Assembly: GCA_963691705.1 (NCBI GenBank)
Contig: OY829541.1
Span: 14,006,564 to 14,070,563 of the forward strand
Direction of reading: 5' to 3'
DNA: 64,000 nucleotides
DNA from: Viola odorata
Lineage: Eukaryota > Streptophyta > Magnoliopsida > Malpighiales > Violaceae
A program made the translations under genes and the position numbers. The stretch's first letter is position 1; every line of letters starts with the position of its first letter. Positions 10,111-20,914 of the stretch are shown one piece after another. The notes below the pieces were generated by a model. That model was not told the origin of the DNA. It saw only the letters and a list, made by a program, of their open reading frames with translations, and did no database searches.

Positions 10111-10815
10111 CTTCCTCTTCTTCCCCAATTCATTTGTTCCCTCTTCTCATAGTCAGAAAATTCATCATTTGCTTCTTCATATACATCTTCATAAAATTCT
10201 CAATCACACGGTAAGGAGTAGTACAGCTTTGTAAGTAGGGAATTAAAGCTTTAATGTTACCGAAAGTAGTACCCTCGCCTTGGTGCACTGCTTGGCTATT
10301 AGTAATGAGTGGCCTGTCATTAACTTCAAAATTACCGGTATTTTGAGGCCTTCGTTCCGCGATCGTTAGGACAATTGACTGTGGTGACACTGAGCGTTGT
10401 AGCCTTGAGCCCGGAGATCTCTAAGTACGAAGGCATGCACTTCGACATTGGCTAGGCTGTGTTGGGGACCTTGCCGGGGACCCGTGGTAAGGGTATTAGG
10501 AAAGCCTGAGTTGACTATTCCTTTACCCCTTACACAACCATCATCGCTTTCATGGTATTCGGACTCTGTCTCGCAAACACCATCTCTGATTATATCTGCA
10601 TGGGGTTTGAAGATACCGAGTTTGGGGTCCGTCGGAACCTTAGGAACATTAACAGATTTGCCTTGTGCCATCATGAAGGAGTAAAATATTTCCCTCAACT
10701 CTGCTTGACCTAGTTCTATATCTTCCCTTTTGGCTACCCAGGAAGGACTCATCTTCTTGTGGGCACCGTTATCAACCCCTACTACATTATTTCCGACAAC
10801 ACTTTGGTCAGACAT
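10111..10815 (-). pseudogene. Element B gag N-terminal region
   Basis: The likely start is the ATG at 10815 (MSDQSVVGNN). Two frames cover the stretch, 10815-10366 and about 10390-10130, joined by a frameshift near 10380. The protein is polar, with KREDIELGQAELREIFYSF (helical) and VCETESEYHESDD. I recognise no named domain. Position directly upstream of the gag core and downstream of the leader supports the gag N-terminus. Confidence 0.55.
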
Positions 10816-11762
10816 AACGGAAATTTGTACCTGCACAAGTAACAAATGTTAGTGAAAATTTCTCTCCCTTACGTGTTTGCTCTCGTTTTTAAGCACTCGT
10901 AAAAAGTTTCCTCACAAAATCCTTCAAACCATGGTTCTGATATGGTGTTTACAAGTTCGTGTAACCTATTGGTTCACTATTAATCAATTACTTTGTCTCA
11001 ACTTATCCACCACAAGACTCAACAATGAAAGGCACACAAAAATGAAACTGAAACAAGTAACAGAAGGGAAAACTGAAAACAAACAAGACTGACTTAAGAA
11101 AAGATAGTCAAACCGTTAATGGAGCTCAATCCGTTTGACTCTAGGCTATTTTCCTGATATGATCCTTTTCTCGCCTCCTTTCTTTTCCCTTTCTTTTATT
11201 TTCTTTTTCTTTACTTTTATTTTATTTTCTTTAAATTTTAATTTTTTTTGTAATAGATTCTGTCCTTTTCACCTACAACTGTCAAGGCGGTTTTGACACT
11301 AGGAGAATGAGGCAGAGGTACCTATTTTCAAAAACACAAACAAATGGAAATAAATGACGGAAAATGGATCAAACTCAAAATTTCTTTTAACCAGATCAAG
11401 AACACTCAAGAGCACAGTCAAATGTTCTTAACTGGAAATTTCATATTTGTGAATTGCTTCGGAAAACAAATCATAAGCGTGGTACTCTAGACTCGATTCA
11501 AAAGATAGGACAATAAATTCAACTAAGAAGGTGGAAGAAAATTCGAATGAAAATCAAGGGATAGGTGTCGGTTGATGAACACTAAGAACACTAAAATCTG
11601 AAAATATGGATCTCCCAAATTAAGGGTTCAAATGATTTAAAAATTTATCAATAGCTCAATAAACTCAAATCAAACCTAGATCTCACAATAACAATGATTT
11701 CCAGACATAAATTTGTACAAATTTCAGCAGAAATCAGAAAACCCAACTGATAACTCAAGGCA
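10816..11762 (-). other. Element B 5' leader (non-coding)
   Basis: This ~950-bp AT-rich leader lies between the primer-binding site and the gag start. A T-rich run (11180-11250) would be A-rich in the RNA. A sequence close to the 3' end of initiator tRNA-Met (ACCATGGTTCTGATA, about 10928-10942) occurs in it but is too far from the LTR to be the working primer site. No gene is seen. Confidence 0.6.
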
Positions 11763-11779
11763 GCTAAGTTCTGCTACCA
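11763..11779 (-). promoter_or_regulatory. Primer-binding site of element B
   Basis: Two bases inside the LTR edge the minus strand reads TGGTAGCAGAACTTAG. It differs from the common plant primer site TGGTATCAGAGC at two of twelve positions. Elements A (TGGTAGTGGAGC) and E (TGGTAGCGAAGC) share the TGGTAG start at the same place, so the position is secure; the primer tRNA is not. Confidence 0.6.
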
Positions 11780-11781
11780 CA

Positions 11782-12645
11782 TGTCCTGATATGTGTTCCC
11801 TTTCGAAGAATTGGATGCTTTTAAGCTTCGCATCTAAGGATCTAGCTCGAGTTATCAAGTAAATCCAGTGTGGTTCAATGGTAGAAACAATGAAGAAAGC
11901 AAAAAAAAAAAGAAGTTGAAGAACAATAGAATTTGCAATGGATAATTAATTCCAAATAATCGATTAACAATAAACATCCAAATCACACTTGCTCATAAAC
12001 ATCCAAGTACAGAAATCCAAGACAAATGATTGAACACAAATATCCCAAAAATTGTAAAGGGCAATTAACACATAAACTGTAAATTAAATGGTTGAAGATT
12101 AGTGATCTTTTACTTGCAAGGAATCAAGTCGTCTTCTGGACTTGATTCTCACAAGGTTAGTTTCTGGTGTTTAAGGGTGGAGTAGTCTCAACGCAAGCAA
12201 AAATACTTTACACAAAAACTGAGGAAAATGAAATACAAAGTACGCTATATATAGGCTGAGGGAGACCCAGTAGAGGTAGGGAAGATAACGGGACCCGGTA
12301 GATCTTGACACGTCATCATCATGGAAGGGAAACGGGATCCGTTGACTTTGTTTGACTCTGCCCCAATAGACGTTGAATCCGCTTGACAGAAACCGTTTGA
12401 CTTAGTTTGACTATGTTCCGATAGACGTGTCTACTCGGTAACTTCCTTCAAGGTTTCCAGCACGGTAATTATCTACATCAATGTTTGTCTTGGTGCTTCA
12501 AGGTTTCCAGCATGGAAGGGAAACAACATCCGTTTGTATCTCCCGCTCAATCCATAACGTTAGCTTCTTGGCTCTGCAGCGAGTTACTGGTCCTGCTTGT
12601 GTCATATCCGGTTCTTAAAGCTTAAAGGTTTGCGGGATCGCATCA
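11782..12645 (-). repeat. Element B, 5' LTR
   Basis: This 864-bp LTR opens TGTCCTGATATG and closes GGATCGCATCA in plus coordinates. It pairs with 3348-4190. A TATA box (GCTATATATAGG) lies at 12244-12255 on the minus strand. A TTGACT cluster lies at 12342-12412, upstream of it. Confidence 0.88.
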
Positions 12646-12650
12646 GTATG
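12646..12650. repeat. Target-site duplication of element B, right copy (GTATG)
   Basis: It directly follows the LTR terminus GCATCA and equals 3343-3347. Confidence 0.85.
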
Positions 12651-14078
12651 AGACATGAGTTGACTAAAGGATAGATGAGAGACTCAAGTAAAAGACTCAG
12701 AAAGTTTAGAGGAAGACTAAAAAAAAGAAGACTCAAAATAGAAACTCAACTCCTAAACACTAAAGAAAGCTAACCGAACTCAGTTGAGTTTATGACTTGG
12801 GAAAAACGTCTAAGACTTGGACGTCTTGGACACTAGGACTTGGGGAAATAAATATGGGAGGTTTATGTTGGTTTTTAGTACAGTGGCAAGTATTTTTGAC
12901 GTTCTAAACTCTCCACGTTGTTTTATACAAAAAGGCTAACCGGATAGGTAAGTGTTTAACACTTGTGGTTGCTATCTTTTTTCTTTCTTTTGTTGAGGAC
13001 GCCTATATGGCTTAACCCTCCACTTGGTTCTGTTATTTTTAATCTTGAAAAAGGGTTAATTCAAGGCCTAAGTCACAGCAAATGAAGTAGCAATGCATCA
13101 GCTACTCTAGGGAACAAACTGCCCAGATTTTAGGGAAGAGTAGGTAGCTAGATGCTACTAGGTTTTGTACTTTCGGCTAGGACTTTTGAGAGGGTAGCTT
13201 TGCTGCAAGGCTATCTGGTTATTTGAATCTAGGAGAGGAGAGTATCTAGGTAGCTTTTTGTCCTCATTTGGCACTAACAATGCAAAGGTTTTTGAGGTAG
13301 GAAGAGAGTAGGGTAGACTAGGTGGTAGTTGAGGGAATCCGGGGATGTGCAAGAGATGGGGAAGTGTGGAATGATTGTCAATCTTGCTAAGGTAAATAAG
13401 AATTTGAAATGAAATATTAAAAAATATAGAAATTCGTTGTAAGAGGTAGACTCAAACAAAATTCGGATCAAAAGACAAAAGGACTCAAGAACAAAGATGA
13501 ACAGATGAATAACAGAAAGAGTGTTCTTGATAGACTTTCGGGTTTTGACACTTAAAAATAGAAAACCAGTGAATTAATTCACTAAATTTAACAGAAACAC
13601 TACTAAGACAATTATCTACAACTTTAATGAAGGACGGAAAAGAAAATTCAGGCTGGAACACACTAGAAGACCAAGAACTCAAGAACGACTTTTCTCGGGT
13701 GGAATCTGCGCACCTTTCTATTTTGGCTAAAATGAATATGAGTTTTAAGGAATTTTCAGAGGACTCAAGAACTAAACTTGTCACACACTGGCTGAAATTT
13801 GTTGACACAAAATTTCAGAATTTTATGGGTGTGGGAACATATATAAATTTTACAGACACGAAGATGAACACAGGAACACCAAGAACAGCAAGACTGAAAT
13901 TTTGATTTTGATTTTGATGGAAAAAATGTGTGAAACTTTCACCAAACTATAAGGAAACTCAATAGAAACGTTTGACATGCTTAGAATGATGTTTCGACAG
14001 GAAGATGACGGATTTTCTGGACTGGAAAATAGACACACGAAGATTAATAACTCAAGAGCGCCAAGAGCTCCACTACCA
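12651..14078 (-). other. Element A 5' leader, LTR-proximal part, with primer-binding site
   Basis: After element B the leader of A resumes and runs to its 5' LTR. It is AT-rich, with only short chance frames. At 14061-14078 the minus strand reads TGGTAGTGGAGCTCTTGG, the primer-binding site, two bases inside the LTR edge. I see no gene in these 1.4 kb. Confidence 0.6.
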
Positions 14079-14080
14079 CC

Positions 14081-14880
14081 TGATATGATTCAATAAAGAG
14101 GATGCAGCGGAAATGAAGAACCAACAAAGATACATGAAAGAAGGATGCAATACCTGTGAGAAATGTGGATGAGACTTGAGGTGTTAACTTGAATAATGAG
14201 TGAATGATTCTTGAAGCACGCTTGATGGATACTTGAACACACACGGGGCAGAATGTTAAATCACACAACAAACACAATCTCACAATATTGCTCATTCAAA
14301 CACTGACAAAATAGAAGTAGCATTGAACTACACAAAACTTGGATGAAATCCAAGGTTCTTATTTAATCAAGATTTTACTGAGGGCCAAGAATTTGAGACT
14401 CGGTTCTATGGATGAGTAAACAAAGTTGGAAATTTGTCCTAGGAGAACAAGGAGGAGTAATCTCACTCAATCAATATTCTCTCAAAATGTCTAAGCTCCT
14501 GAAAATGTACAAGAAACTAGCTATTTATACTAAGTTACAAAAATGGGCATTTTATGACAAGTTTGCCCTTCAAAAATAATTAAAAGTCTAGTCGTTCCTG
14601 GTAACTCCCCTTGATTCCTGGTAAGTGGTCATTCCCGGTAACTCCCCTTAGACTCCCAGTAGGTGGTCGTTCCCGGTAACTCCCCTTAAGGCTCCCGGTA
14701 GGTGGTCGTTCCCGGTAACACTTGTTAGACTCCTAGTAGGTGGTAGTTCCTGGTAATTCCCCTTGATTCCCGATAGGTGGTAGTTCTCAGTAGCTCCCCT
14801 TAAATATAGTTTTTCTTGGCTGTCGACTCTCATTATGGTACGTGAACATCCTCAAGGTTAGGCTAGGTGTGATCGCATCA
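14081..14880 (-). repeat. Element A, 5' LTR
   Basis: This 800-bp LTR opens TGATATGATTC and closes GATCGCATCA. Its right half duplicates 1-469. It contains the ~37-bp minisatellite (14590-14810) and a minus-strand TATA-like box in TAGCTATTTATACTAAG (about 14517-14533). It interrupts the integrase frame of element C exactly at 14880/14881, after codons for ATRTAD. Confidence 0.88.
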
Positions 14881-16310
14881 GCAGTCCTGGTCGCCTTGGC
14901 CTCGATCCATTTGGAAACATAATCAACCGCAAGTGAAATATAGATATTACCAAACGAGTTAGGGAAGGGGCCCATGAAATCGATGCCCCAAATGTCAAAA
15001 ATTTCACAAGTGAGGATGCTAGTGAGGGGCATCTGATTCCTGGCAGCAATATTACAAGTCATTTGACAGCGAGGCAATGGTGTATAAAATATGTAACTAT
15101 CCTTGAAGAACCAGAAGCACAGAAATTAGCAATATCAGAAAACCATGGGAATTGAGCAACATGGGCTAGACACAGATGTTCATCCGGGAAGGTGTCTCGG
15201 ATGGGCGTCGATGTGTCATCTTCCTTCAGAGGCAGTCGACTAAGGTGGTATGTCACTAAGTTTTCAGTGTCCTTCATATCCTTGATGTCTATGTCAAATT
15301 CCTAGAGTAGGAGGATCCATCGTATGAGGCGGGGGCTTGGCATCTGTCTTAGTCAAGAGGCATCGAAGAGCTATATGATCAGAATAAATAGTAACTTTAA
15401 TGCCCAAAAAATATTGATGAAATTTATCCAAAGCAAAGACAACTGCTAAAAGTTCTTTGTCGGTAGTGGTATAGTTTCGTTGTTCTTCATGTAGGAGCTT
15501 CGAGGCATAGTAGATCACAGAGGTATCAAGCTCTTTCTTCTATCCTAGAACAATGTCCACCATGGTGTTATTGGCGTCGCACATGATCTCGAAGGGGAGA
15601 CTCCAATCGAGTGCTCAGATGACAGGGGCTGATGTGAGCTTTTCTTTGATACTATCGAACGAGGCCTTGCAGCTGGCATAAAAAAAATATTCAATGTCCT
15701 TTCGGAAGAGCTGGCACATGGGTTGGGTGATTTTGGAAAATTCCTTGATGAACCGCTTGTAAAAACCTACATGGCTACGAAAGGACCGCACCTTGCGCAC
15801 ACAAGTGGGGTAAGGCAAAGACTCTATGACTTCAATTTTTGCCTTGTCAACCTCAATGCCCTTGCAGGAAATGATATGGCCTAGGATGAGGCCTCGGTCA
15901 ACCATGAAGTGATATTTTTTAAAGTTCAGAACAACATTTTTTTTCACACAATGTTGTAAAACCTTTTTCAAATTAGCTAGACATTTGAGAAAGAAATTAC
16001 CGTAAACAGTAAAATCGTCCATAAATACCTCAATGTCGTTCTCCATAAACTAGGAGAAGATACTAACCATGCATCGCTAAAAGGTAGCGGGTGCATTGCA
16101 GAGACCGAATGACATCCTTTTGTAGGCAAAAAGTGCCGAAGGGATAGGTGAAAGTGGTCTTCTCCTGGTCTTCCATCGCTACTGGAATTTGGTGGAACCT
16201 GGAGTACCCATCCAAACAAAAATAGTGTCTTGCACACGGCATTCAACCACTGATAGTCAATACAAACACGCTAGCCGTTATGGATCCTTGTGGGAATCAA
16301 TACCCCATTC
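14881..16310 (-). pseudogene. Element C: Athila-lineage pol fragment (RT, RNase H, integrase start)
   Basis: Reading down from 16310, RT starts with PTRIHNG and RVCIDY. IEVFMDDFTVYGN holds the catalytic Asp pair, and HFMVDRGLILGHIIS and GFYKRFIKEFSKI follow. RNase H shows IYYASKLLHEEQRNYTTTDK and VTIYSDHIALRCLLTK. Integrase begins [20 protein letters not shown] and [11 protein letters not shown], then stops at element A. The GIDFMGPFP block and its close match to element F (46795-46920) place it in Athila. Stops and frameshifts occur near 15300, 15540, 16050 and 16270. The rest of integrase must lie left of the window. Confidence 0.85.
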
Positions 16311-16324
16311 AAGGTAGTAGTAAC

Positions 16325-16341
16325 TGGCAACGACGCCAAAA
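16325..16341 (-). promoter_or_regulatory. Element C primer-binding site (tRNA-Asp type)
   Basis: On the minus strand TTTTGGCGTCGTTGCCA follows the LTR end CCATCA. It matches the site used by element F and the 3' end of plant tRNA-Asp. Reverse transcriptase codons begin within about 15 bp, so gag and protease have been deleted. Confidence 0.75.
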
Positions 16342-16343
16342 AT

Positions 16344-17755
16344 TGATGGGTGTCGAATCCAACAAACATAAATACAACTAATCACCTATCGACAAAAGAT
16401 ATTGCGCACAGTGGTGAGAGGTTTGATCCTCAGGGACAATTGTACAAATCTGAGTTTTTTCTAAAAATAACCAAACCGAACAAGTAAGTTAAAAGGGGGT
16501 TTCAAATGAAGAATTAAAACTGAACTAAAACTCAACTAAGTAAACAAGTTGTCGTAAAACAAAGAGAGCAATGGATTTTTGAAATCAGAAAGAGAGGAAT
16601 TCCCGGTAGAGTTCTCCCGAGGTCATAATTAAATGTAGTTGATCATTGATGCACAAATATTAAAAAATGGTTTTATAGAGAAGCTATAGAAATCAGGTTC
16701 GCTTAGACTTCCTACTCTTCTCCTTTAACAAGCCTCTCAAAGAGACACTCTATTAAGGACCCTAATCTCCTAGCAACCCTAAGCTTCGCTTATAGGATTT
16801 AACTAGTCAATTGATATAAACAGAGAGAGACTTTCCTAGGCCTAGGGATCGGTTCGCTTGTCCATATAAACCTCATTCTTCTATTTCTCTAGCTTCAAAC
16901 AGCAAGTCTTTAATCCACTAGTTTTTTACTGCATTCTTCTAACAATGTCAACCCCAAAGTTATTAGAACTAACTATAATTATTCAGGTTATAATCTAGGT
17001 TGGCTAGACCTAACCCTAACAAGAATAAACTAACAATAATCCAGAAAGAGATAAAGATCAATTTTATCTCACAACAAACATGAATTATTAACCTTTTTAT
17101 CTCTACCAAGAATCAAAAATTTAGCTAGAACATATAATAAAAGTAAAAAGCATGAATTGAATTAAGATACTGGGTTCAATCATGAATAATGAAGTCTTGA
17201 AAGTAACAAGGTGAACGTAGTCGAGAGAAGGGTGCAAAACTAGAACCGGAACCCCTTTCTCGCTGGCCTGTTCTACCTTCAAAATTGTTTTCTGAAAATC
17301 TTTAACCCAACTTTAAAAATAGAAAAAATACTAAAATGGAATAATTGTTTAGGTGAGAATAGGAATAAAGAGATCTAATCGGAATGGGAATAGAATTACC
17401 CAGGTCTTCTAGTCTTATTGGACTTCTGACTCACTCTCTTTCCTTACAGATTCTGTTTCTTCACTTTCGCGCCAAGGCCAGCCCACTTATGGAAACGCGC
17501 ATCCCCAGCTCCAGACTTTCAACGATGCCACCTCTTCCCTAGGTCTAGGAAAGAGTTAGGAATGCTTCATCATCCATTCTTCAGTACATGACTTGATCGC
17601 TTTTGCCCTTTTTCTAAGATATTCGCTCATTTTCCATATTTTTGGTTCTTCAAGTCTAATTCTAGAAAAAGAAAGAAATAAGCCCAAATTAACAGTATCA
17701 TCATCTTAAATATTACTAAAAGAGAACAATTATATGGAATATAAGCGATCAATCA
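16344..17755 (-). repeat. Element C, 5' LTR (Athila type)
   Basis: It is bounded by TGATGGGTGTCG (16344) and the candidate end GCGATCAATCA (17755); the far end is the less certain. On the minus strand the start TGATTGATCGCTTA resembles the Athila LTR starts at 40458, 62140 and 63234. Its length of about 1.4 kb fits theirs (about 1.6 kb). No coding capacity is seen. Confidence 0.65.
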
Positions 17756-18684
17756 ACGCACCATGCCAGATGCCGAGAGATAGTCGTGAGGCCACCCTTG
17801 CGAAGCCAAGGCGAGACCCTAGCAAACCATGAGGAATTGCAGCACGAGATCATGAGATGGCCAGCCAACCCATGAGTCGCTCCCGCAAAAACCCTAGCAA
17901 GTCATGAGGCCATGCGCACTCCACCCTAAGGCGCAGATTCACCACCACAAGCCATGAAACCTTTCTCCTTGCCCGCGCACCATCCTAGTGAGCCCGAAGG
18001 TGTAGCCAAGCCACATTGTCAAGTCAGGGCAAGCTTGTCCTAAATGGCACATTTCTAACCTAGTCTAAATAGGTAGCTTTTCTCCTTTCTTTCCTTTATT
18101 TATTTTGAGTGTTTATTTGTTAGAGTTGAGATTACTCCTCCCCAATAATTACTATAAACTCAGGTTGAGATTCTAGGTTTCATGACACATTGATCCCTTG
18201 CAACTAAAATGTTAAGTCATCAATTCGTGTAGTTTGTTGCCACTTCCTTTGTGAGCGTATGAGTGTTTGTAATATTATGTAATCGTGTTTGTGAACATCT
18301 ATAAATCTACCTTCTTGTGTTATTTAAGCGTTATTCAAGTTTAATTCAAGTGTTCAAGTCTGCATCATCTCCAAGTCTCCAACCGCACTTCATCCGGGTA
18401 ACTTTCTTCTAATTGTTTGCCTTTCTTTGTATTCTTTCCACTGTGTCCTCCATCCTTTCCATCAAATATTCTTGTTTGTTTCCTCTATTTGTGTCACAAA
18501 TTCAAAGAGCTAGATCCTTTAAAAATCCTACACCATTAGTCACATAAAGAGGCCAAAGCTTATCATTATAGGAAGGTCTTGTCCTTGAGGTCGTTATCTC
18601 TTGGGCAAGATGATACAATCACGCCTACTTTATGATAAGATTTGATCTACTGTGGGAGCGGGGTAGAGATTACGGCTGTCTGGA
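17756..18684 (+). repeat. Degenerate LTR-like sequence, plus orientation
   Basis: From about 18090 the sequence shares ordered blocks with the minus strand of the element A LTR: GAGATTACTCCTCC, GTGTAGTTTGTTGCCACTTC, and ATTCAAGTTTAATTCAAG. It is therefore probably a distant LTR in the opposite orientation. The first ~330 bp (17760-18090) carry several CCATGAGG/GCCATGA repeats and no recognisable feature. No gene is supported. Confidence 0.4.
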
Positions 18685-18689
18685 ATCAC

Positions 18690-19150
18690 TGTTGCGGCAG
18701 TCCGTCGTACCTGCAAATCGCCGAAGGGGGGCTCCGGCGTAGACACTCCGATGCTTAAGTTAGTATGGCTGTGCAATTTGGTAGAGATTTTGGTAGAGAA
18801 TTTGATCTTACCTGTGATCTAGAAATGAGTGGTATTTATAGCCAAAGGATGGTCGTTACCCCCAAGGGTGGGCGTTATCAAGGGGAGATAACGCCTAGGA
18901 TGACGTCAGCATACGTCAGCTGGACCGGATATCGCTAGTGAGATATCACCAATGAGACGTTGCCGGGGTTTCCTGGGATAGGATGACACCGTGTGGGTCC
19001 CCCCTCTGCTGATGTCGACTATCCTAGGATTTCTTGGCCTAACGCGGGCGGCAGCTGGGGCGTTGACGCCAGTCAAGGTCTACAAGGACCTGGCTTTGAC
19101 TTGGGGTGAGAAGACAAATATACCCATGGTGTTTCATCAATTGTTATCAT
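18690..19150 (-). repeat. Copy X, LTR (3' LTR, right boundary uncertain)
   Basis: It aligns with 36552-36985. Shared blocks are TACCTGCAAA, TCCG(G/A)CGTAGACACTC, GATGCTTAAGTTAGTATGG and CTGATGTCGAC. Read on the minus strand it has a TATA box (GGCTATAAATACC, 18832-18844), then TAACTTAAGCATCGGAGTG and TTTGCAGGTAC near its end, as in many plant gypsy R-U5 segments. No primer-binding site follows its lower end, which fits a 3' LTR. Confidence 0.6.
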
Positions 19151-19152
19151 AA

Positions 19153-19995
19153 GCCCAACTGAAGACGAGCCTGAGTGTTCACCAAGGGCTTCCTTCCTTG
19201 GCATCTGGAGGAATGATACTCCTCTTGCGCCGCGTTAGATTTGAGAGAATCTTTGAGTTTTTCTGATTCCTTCGTCAGTTCCTTTGCGCTGGATATGCGA
19301 TAGCGAAGTGGATAACTGGAACCAATCTCCGGTGGTAACGATTGGTCACAGAGAGGGCACCCATATGATTAACATCGTCATGGTAGAGCCTTCCAGCGTT
19401 ATCCCTTCAGAGCTTCGAATATCATTCTGAAAGCGATATTGTCTTGTTTTTCCTGCACATTCTCAAATGTGTTTTTTTTAGTGAAAATATCACACAACGA
19501 TAGACGTAAGTCACCCTTACTCCCTCAGAGGCATTCGCTCGCCAATATCGAGGGGTCGTTGCTGTCACTTTTTTCCATCCAAGCTCGTTGGATCCAACCT
19601 TGCTGTAAGCCGCCTGTAATATTGACGTGGTTTACGCCATAAGCTACCTACAATTTGTGTGGTTTTATGCCGCTCGGAGCTACCTGCAATATTGACACGG
19701 GTTTACGCTGCTCGGAGCTACCTGCAATATTGACACGATTTTACGTTGTAGGCCACCTACAAATTGTGAGGTCTTACGTCGTTATAGACCTCAGTCCATA
19801 TTCCACTTGAGTACCTCGGGCGTCTTCTAGGGGTTCCGCGTCAGCCTTCCCTCCTGACGATGTTGGGTTAACGGGACGACCCAATTTTTGAGGCGCACGC
19901 CTTTATGAGCAGCTATTACTTTGGATCTATAAATGCGATCCTTTTTTCGGTGCAGATTCTTCACACCTCCTCTACTTCTCATCTACCATTTCCTC
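19153..19995 (+). other. Non-coding stretch between the LTR and ORF1 of copy X
   Basis: It starts with GCCCAACTGAAGACGAGCCT, a motif that recurs at 20553 after ORF1 and twice in copy Y. At 19600-19760 a short unit of the type GAGCTACCTGCAATATTGACACG recurs about four times with changes. A TATA-like TATAAATGCG lies at 19928, about 68 bp before the ORF1 start, and could serve the plus-strand gene. Confidence 0.4.
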
Positions 19996-20385
19996 ATGGA
20001 AGATCTCACTAGAAATTTTCTGATTTCCAAAGCCTTAACCCTCAAGAATCTCACTGAGGGTGATGTCAGCTTCCTGGAGAACATGCTGACGAAGACTGGT
20101 GAGGACATGCTGGAACTTCGGGGAATGATGACCCCCATTCAGGCCAGGATCGGGGCCGTTACCATGGAGGACTTCAATCCTATCGGGAATGTCTCCAAGT
20201 TGGCTATCGCTGCCTGTCGCATCGAGGTAGCCATCGCCATGCTGCAGCAGAGGAAGGATCTTTTGAACTACTACTTGAAGAGCATGAGAAACACCTCTTC
20301 GGAGCTGACTTCTGTGGTGGACGCCTTGAGGGACATTCCCACTCTGCTGGTGGATGACGACAACGACGCCGGGTCTCGGGCTTGA
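19996..20385 (+). CDS. ORF1 of the antisense set (copy X), unknown function
   Basis: An intact 129-codon frame starts MEDLTRNFLISKALTLKNLT and ends DDDNDAGSRA. The ATG was chosen because copy Y aligns from the same Met (MDELTKNFLISKAHTLKNLT). The protein is predicted mainly helical (ENMLTKTGEDMLELRGMM, then AMLQQRKDLLNYYLKSM), with an acidic tail. There is no signal peptide or membrane segment. I recognise no family. Conservation between copies at the protein level, although Y has a stop, suggests it was once selected. It lies 0.8 kb from the LTR and is transcribed toward ORF2. Confidence 0.6.
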   Translation: MEDLTRNFLISKALTLKNLTEGDVSFLENMLTKTGEDMLELRGMMTPIQARIGAVTMEDFNPIGNVSKLAIAACRIEVAIAMLQQRKDLLNYYLKSMRNTSSELTSVVDALRDIPTLLVDDDNDAGSRA

Positions 20386-20914
20386 AGGCTTACCGCTGCG
20401 CCTTCTTTTTTATTTTTCCTTTATATATATTATGTATGCGGGCGTATATCTAGGCCGTTAGGCCGTAATGAAACTTCTTTTCGGTATTGGGCTCACAATC
20501 TCTTTCCTTCTTTTTAGGGCGTTAGTCCTTGCTTCTGTTGAGGGCTGTGTCAGCCCAACTGAAAATGAGTCTGCTATTGGCCAAATTTCTGCTGCATTTA
20601 TTCTTCTTTATCTGTCAGGTGGCGACGGTTGTTCTGGGGAACCGTTCTATACTAATCATGCGCCGCTTCTTTGGCAATAACTGATTGAGCGATTTTTCTG
20701 TGCTTCTTGATCATCGAGAAATCCCAACAGGCGTGATCAAAGAATTCTGATTTTGCCATTATGGTTGATCTTCTCGAGATGTATTAAATTATCCTTCTCT
20801 CTCTTGAAAAATTTGAAGAGTCTCACCACTTTGTCTATTTATGGGGAGTTCTCCTTCTTTTTCCTGTTCATCTTCTTCTTCATATTTTTCTGCTGCTACT
20901 GATTTTTACCTCCC
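20386..20914 (+). other. Spacer between ORF1 and ORF2 (copy X)
   Basis: The spacer holds a second copy of the GCCCAACTGAAAATGAGTCT motif (20553). It also has a block conserved in copy Y (TGCTTCTTGAT..T and GGCGTGATCA, 20698-20790, against 37905-37985). A T-rich tract at 20400-20430 could be the end of the ORF1 transcript. No gene is supported. Confidence 0.4.

Larger units (their letters stand above)
3348..12645 (-). mobile_element. Element B: complete Ty3/gypsy LTR retrotransposon, about 9.3 kb
   Basis: Two LTRs (3348-4190 and 11782-12645) bracket, in minus-strand order, a primer-binding site, gag with a zinc knuckle, protease, reverse transcriptase, RNase H, integrase and a polypurine tract. 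Domain order with integrase last defines Ty3/gypsy. Five-base duplications GTATG flank it. It sits in the 5' leader of element A and is itself split by an LTR-LTR insertion at 5797-7231. Multiple stops and frameshifts mean it is dead. The LTRs differ at many positions, so it is not a recent insertion. Confidence 0.9.

Noticed and set aside
10928..10946. ACCATGGTTCTGATATGGTG as the primer-binding site of element B
   Set aside because: It resembles initiator tRNA-Met but lies about 840 bp inside the element; the true position next to the LTR has its own site at 11763-11779.
18650..19150. 18690-19150 as the 5' LTR of a plus-strand element whose ORFs follow
   Set aside because: TATA box and R-U5-like blocks read on the minus strand, and no primer-binding site follows the LTR on the side of the ORFs.
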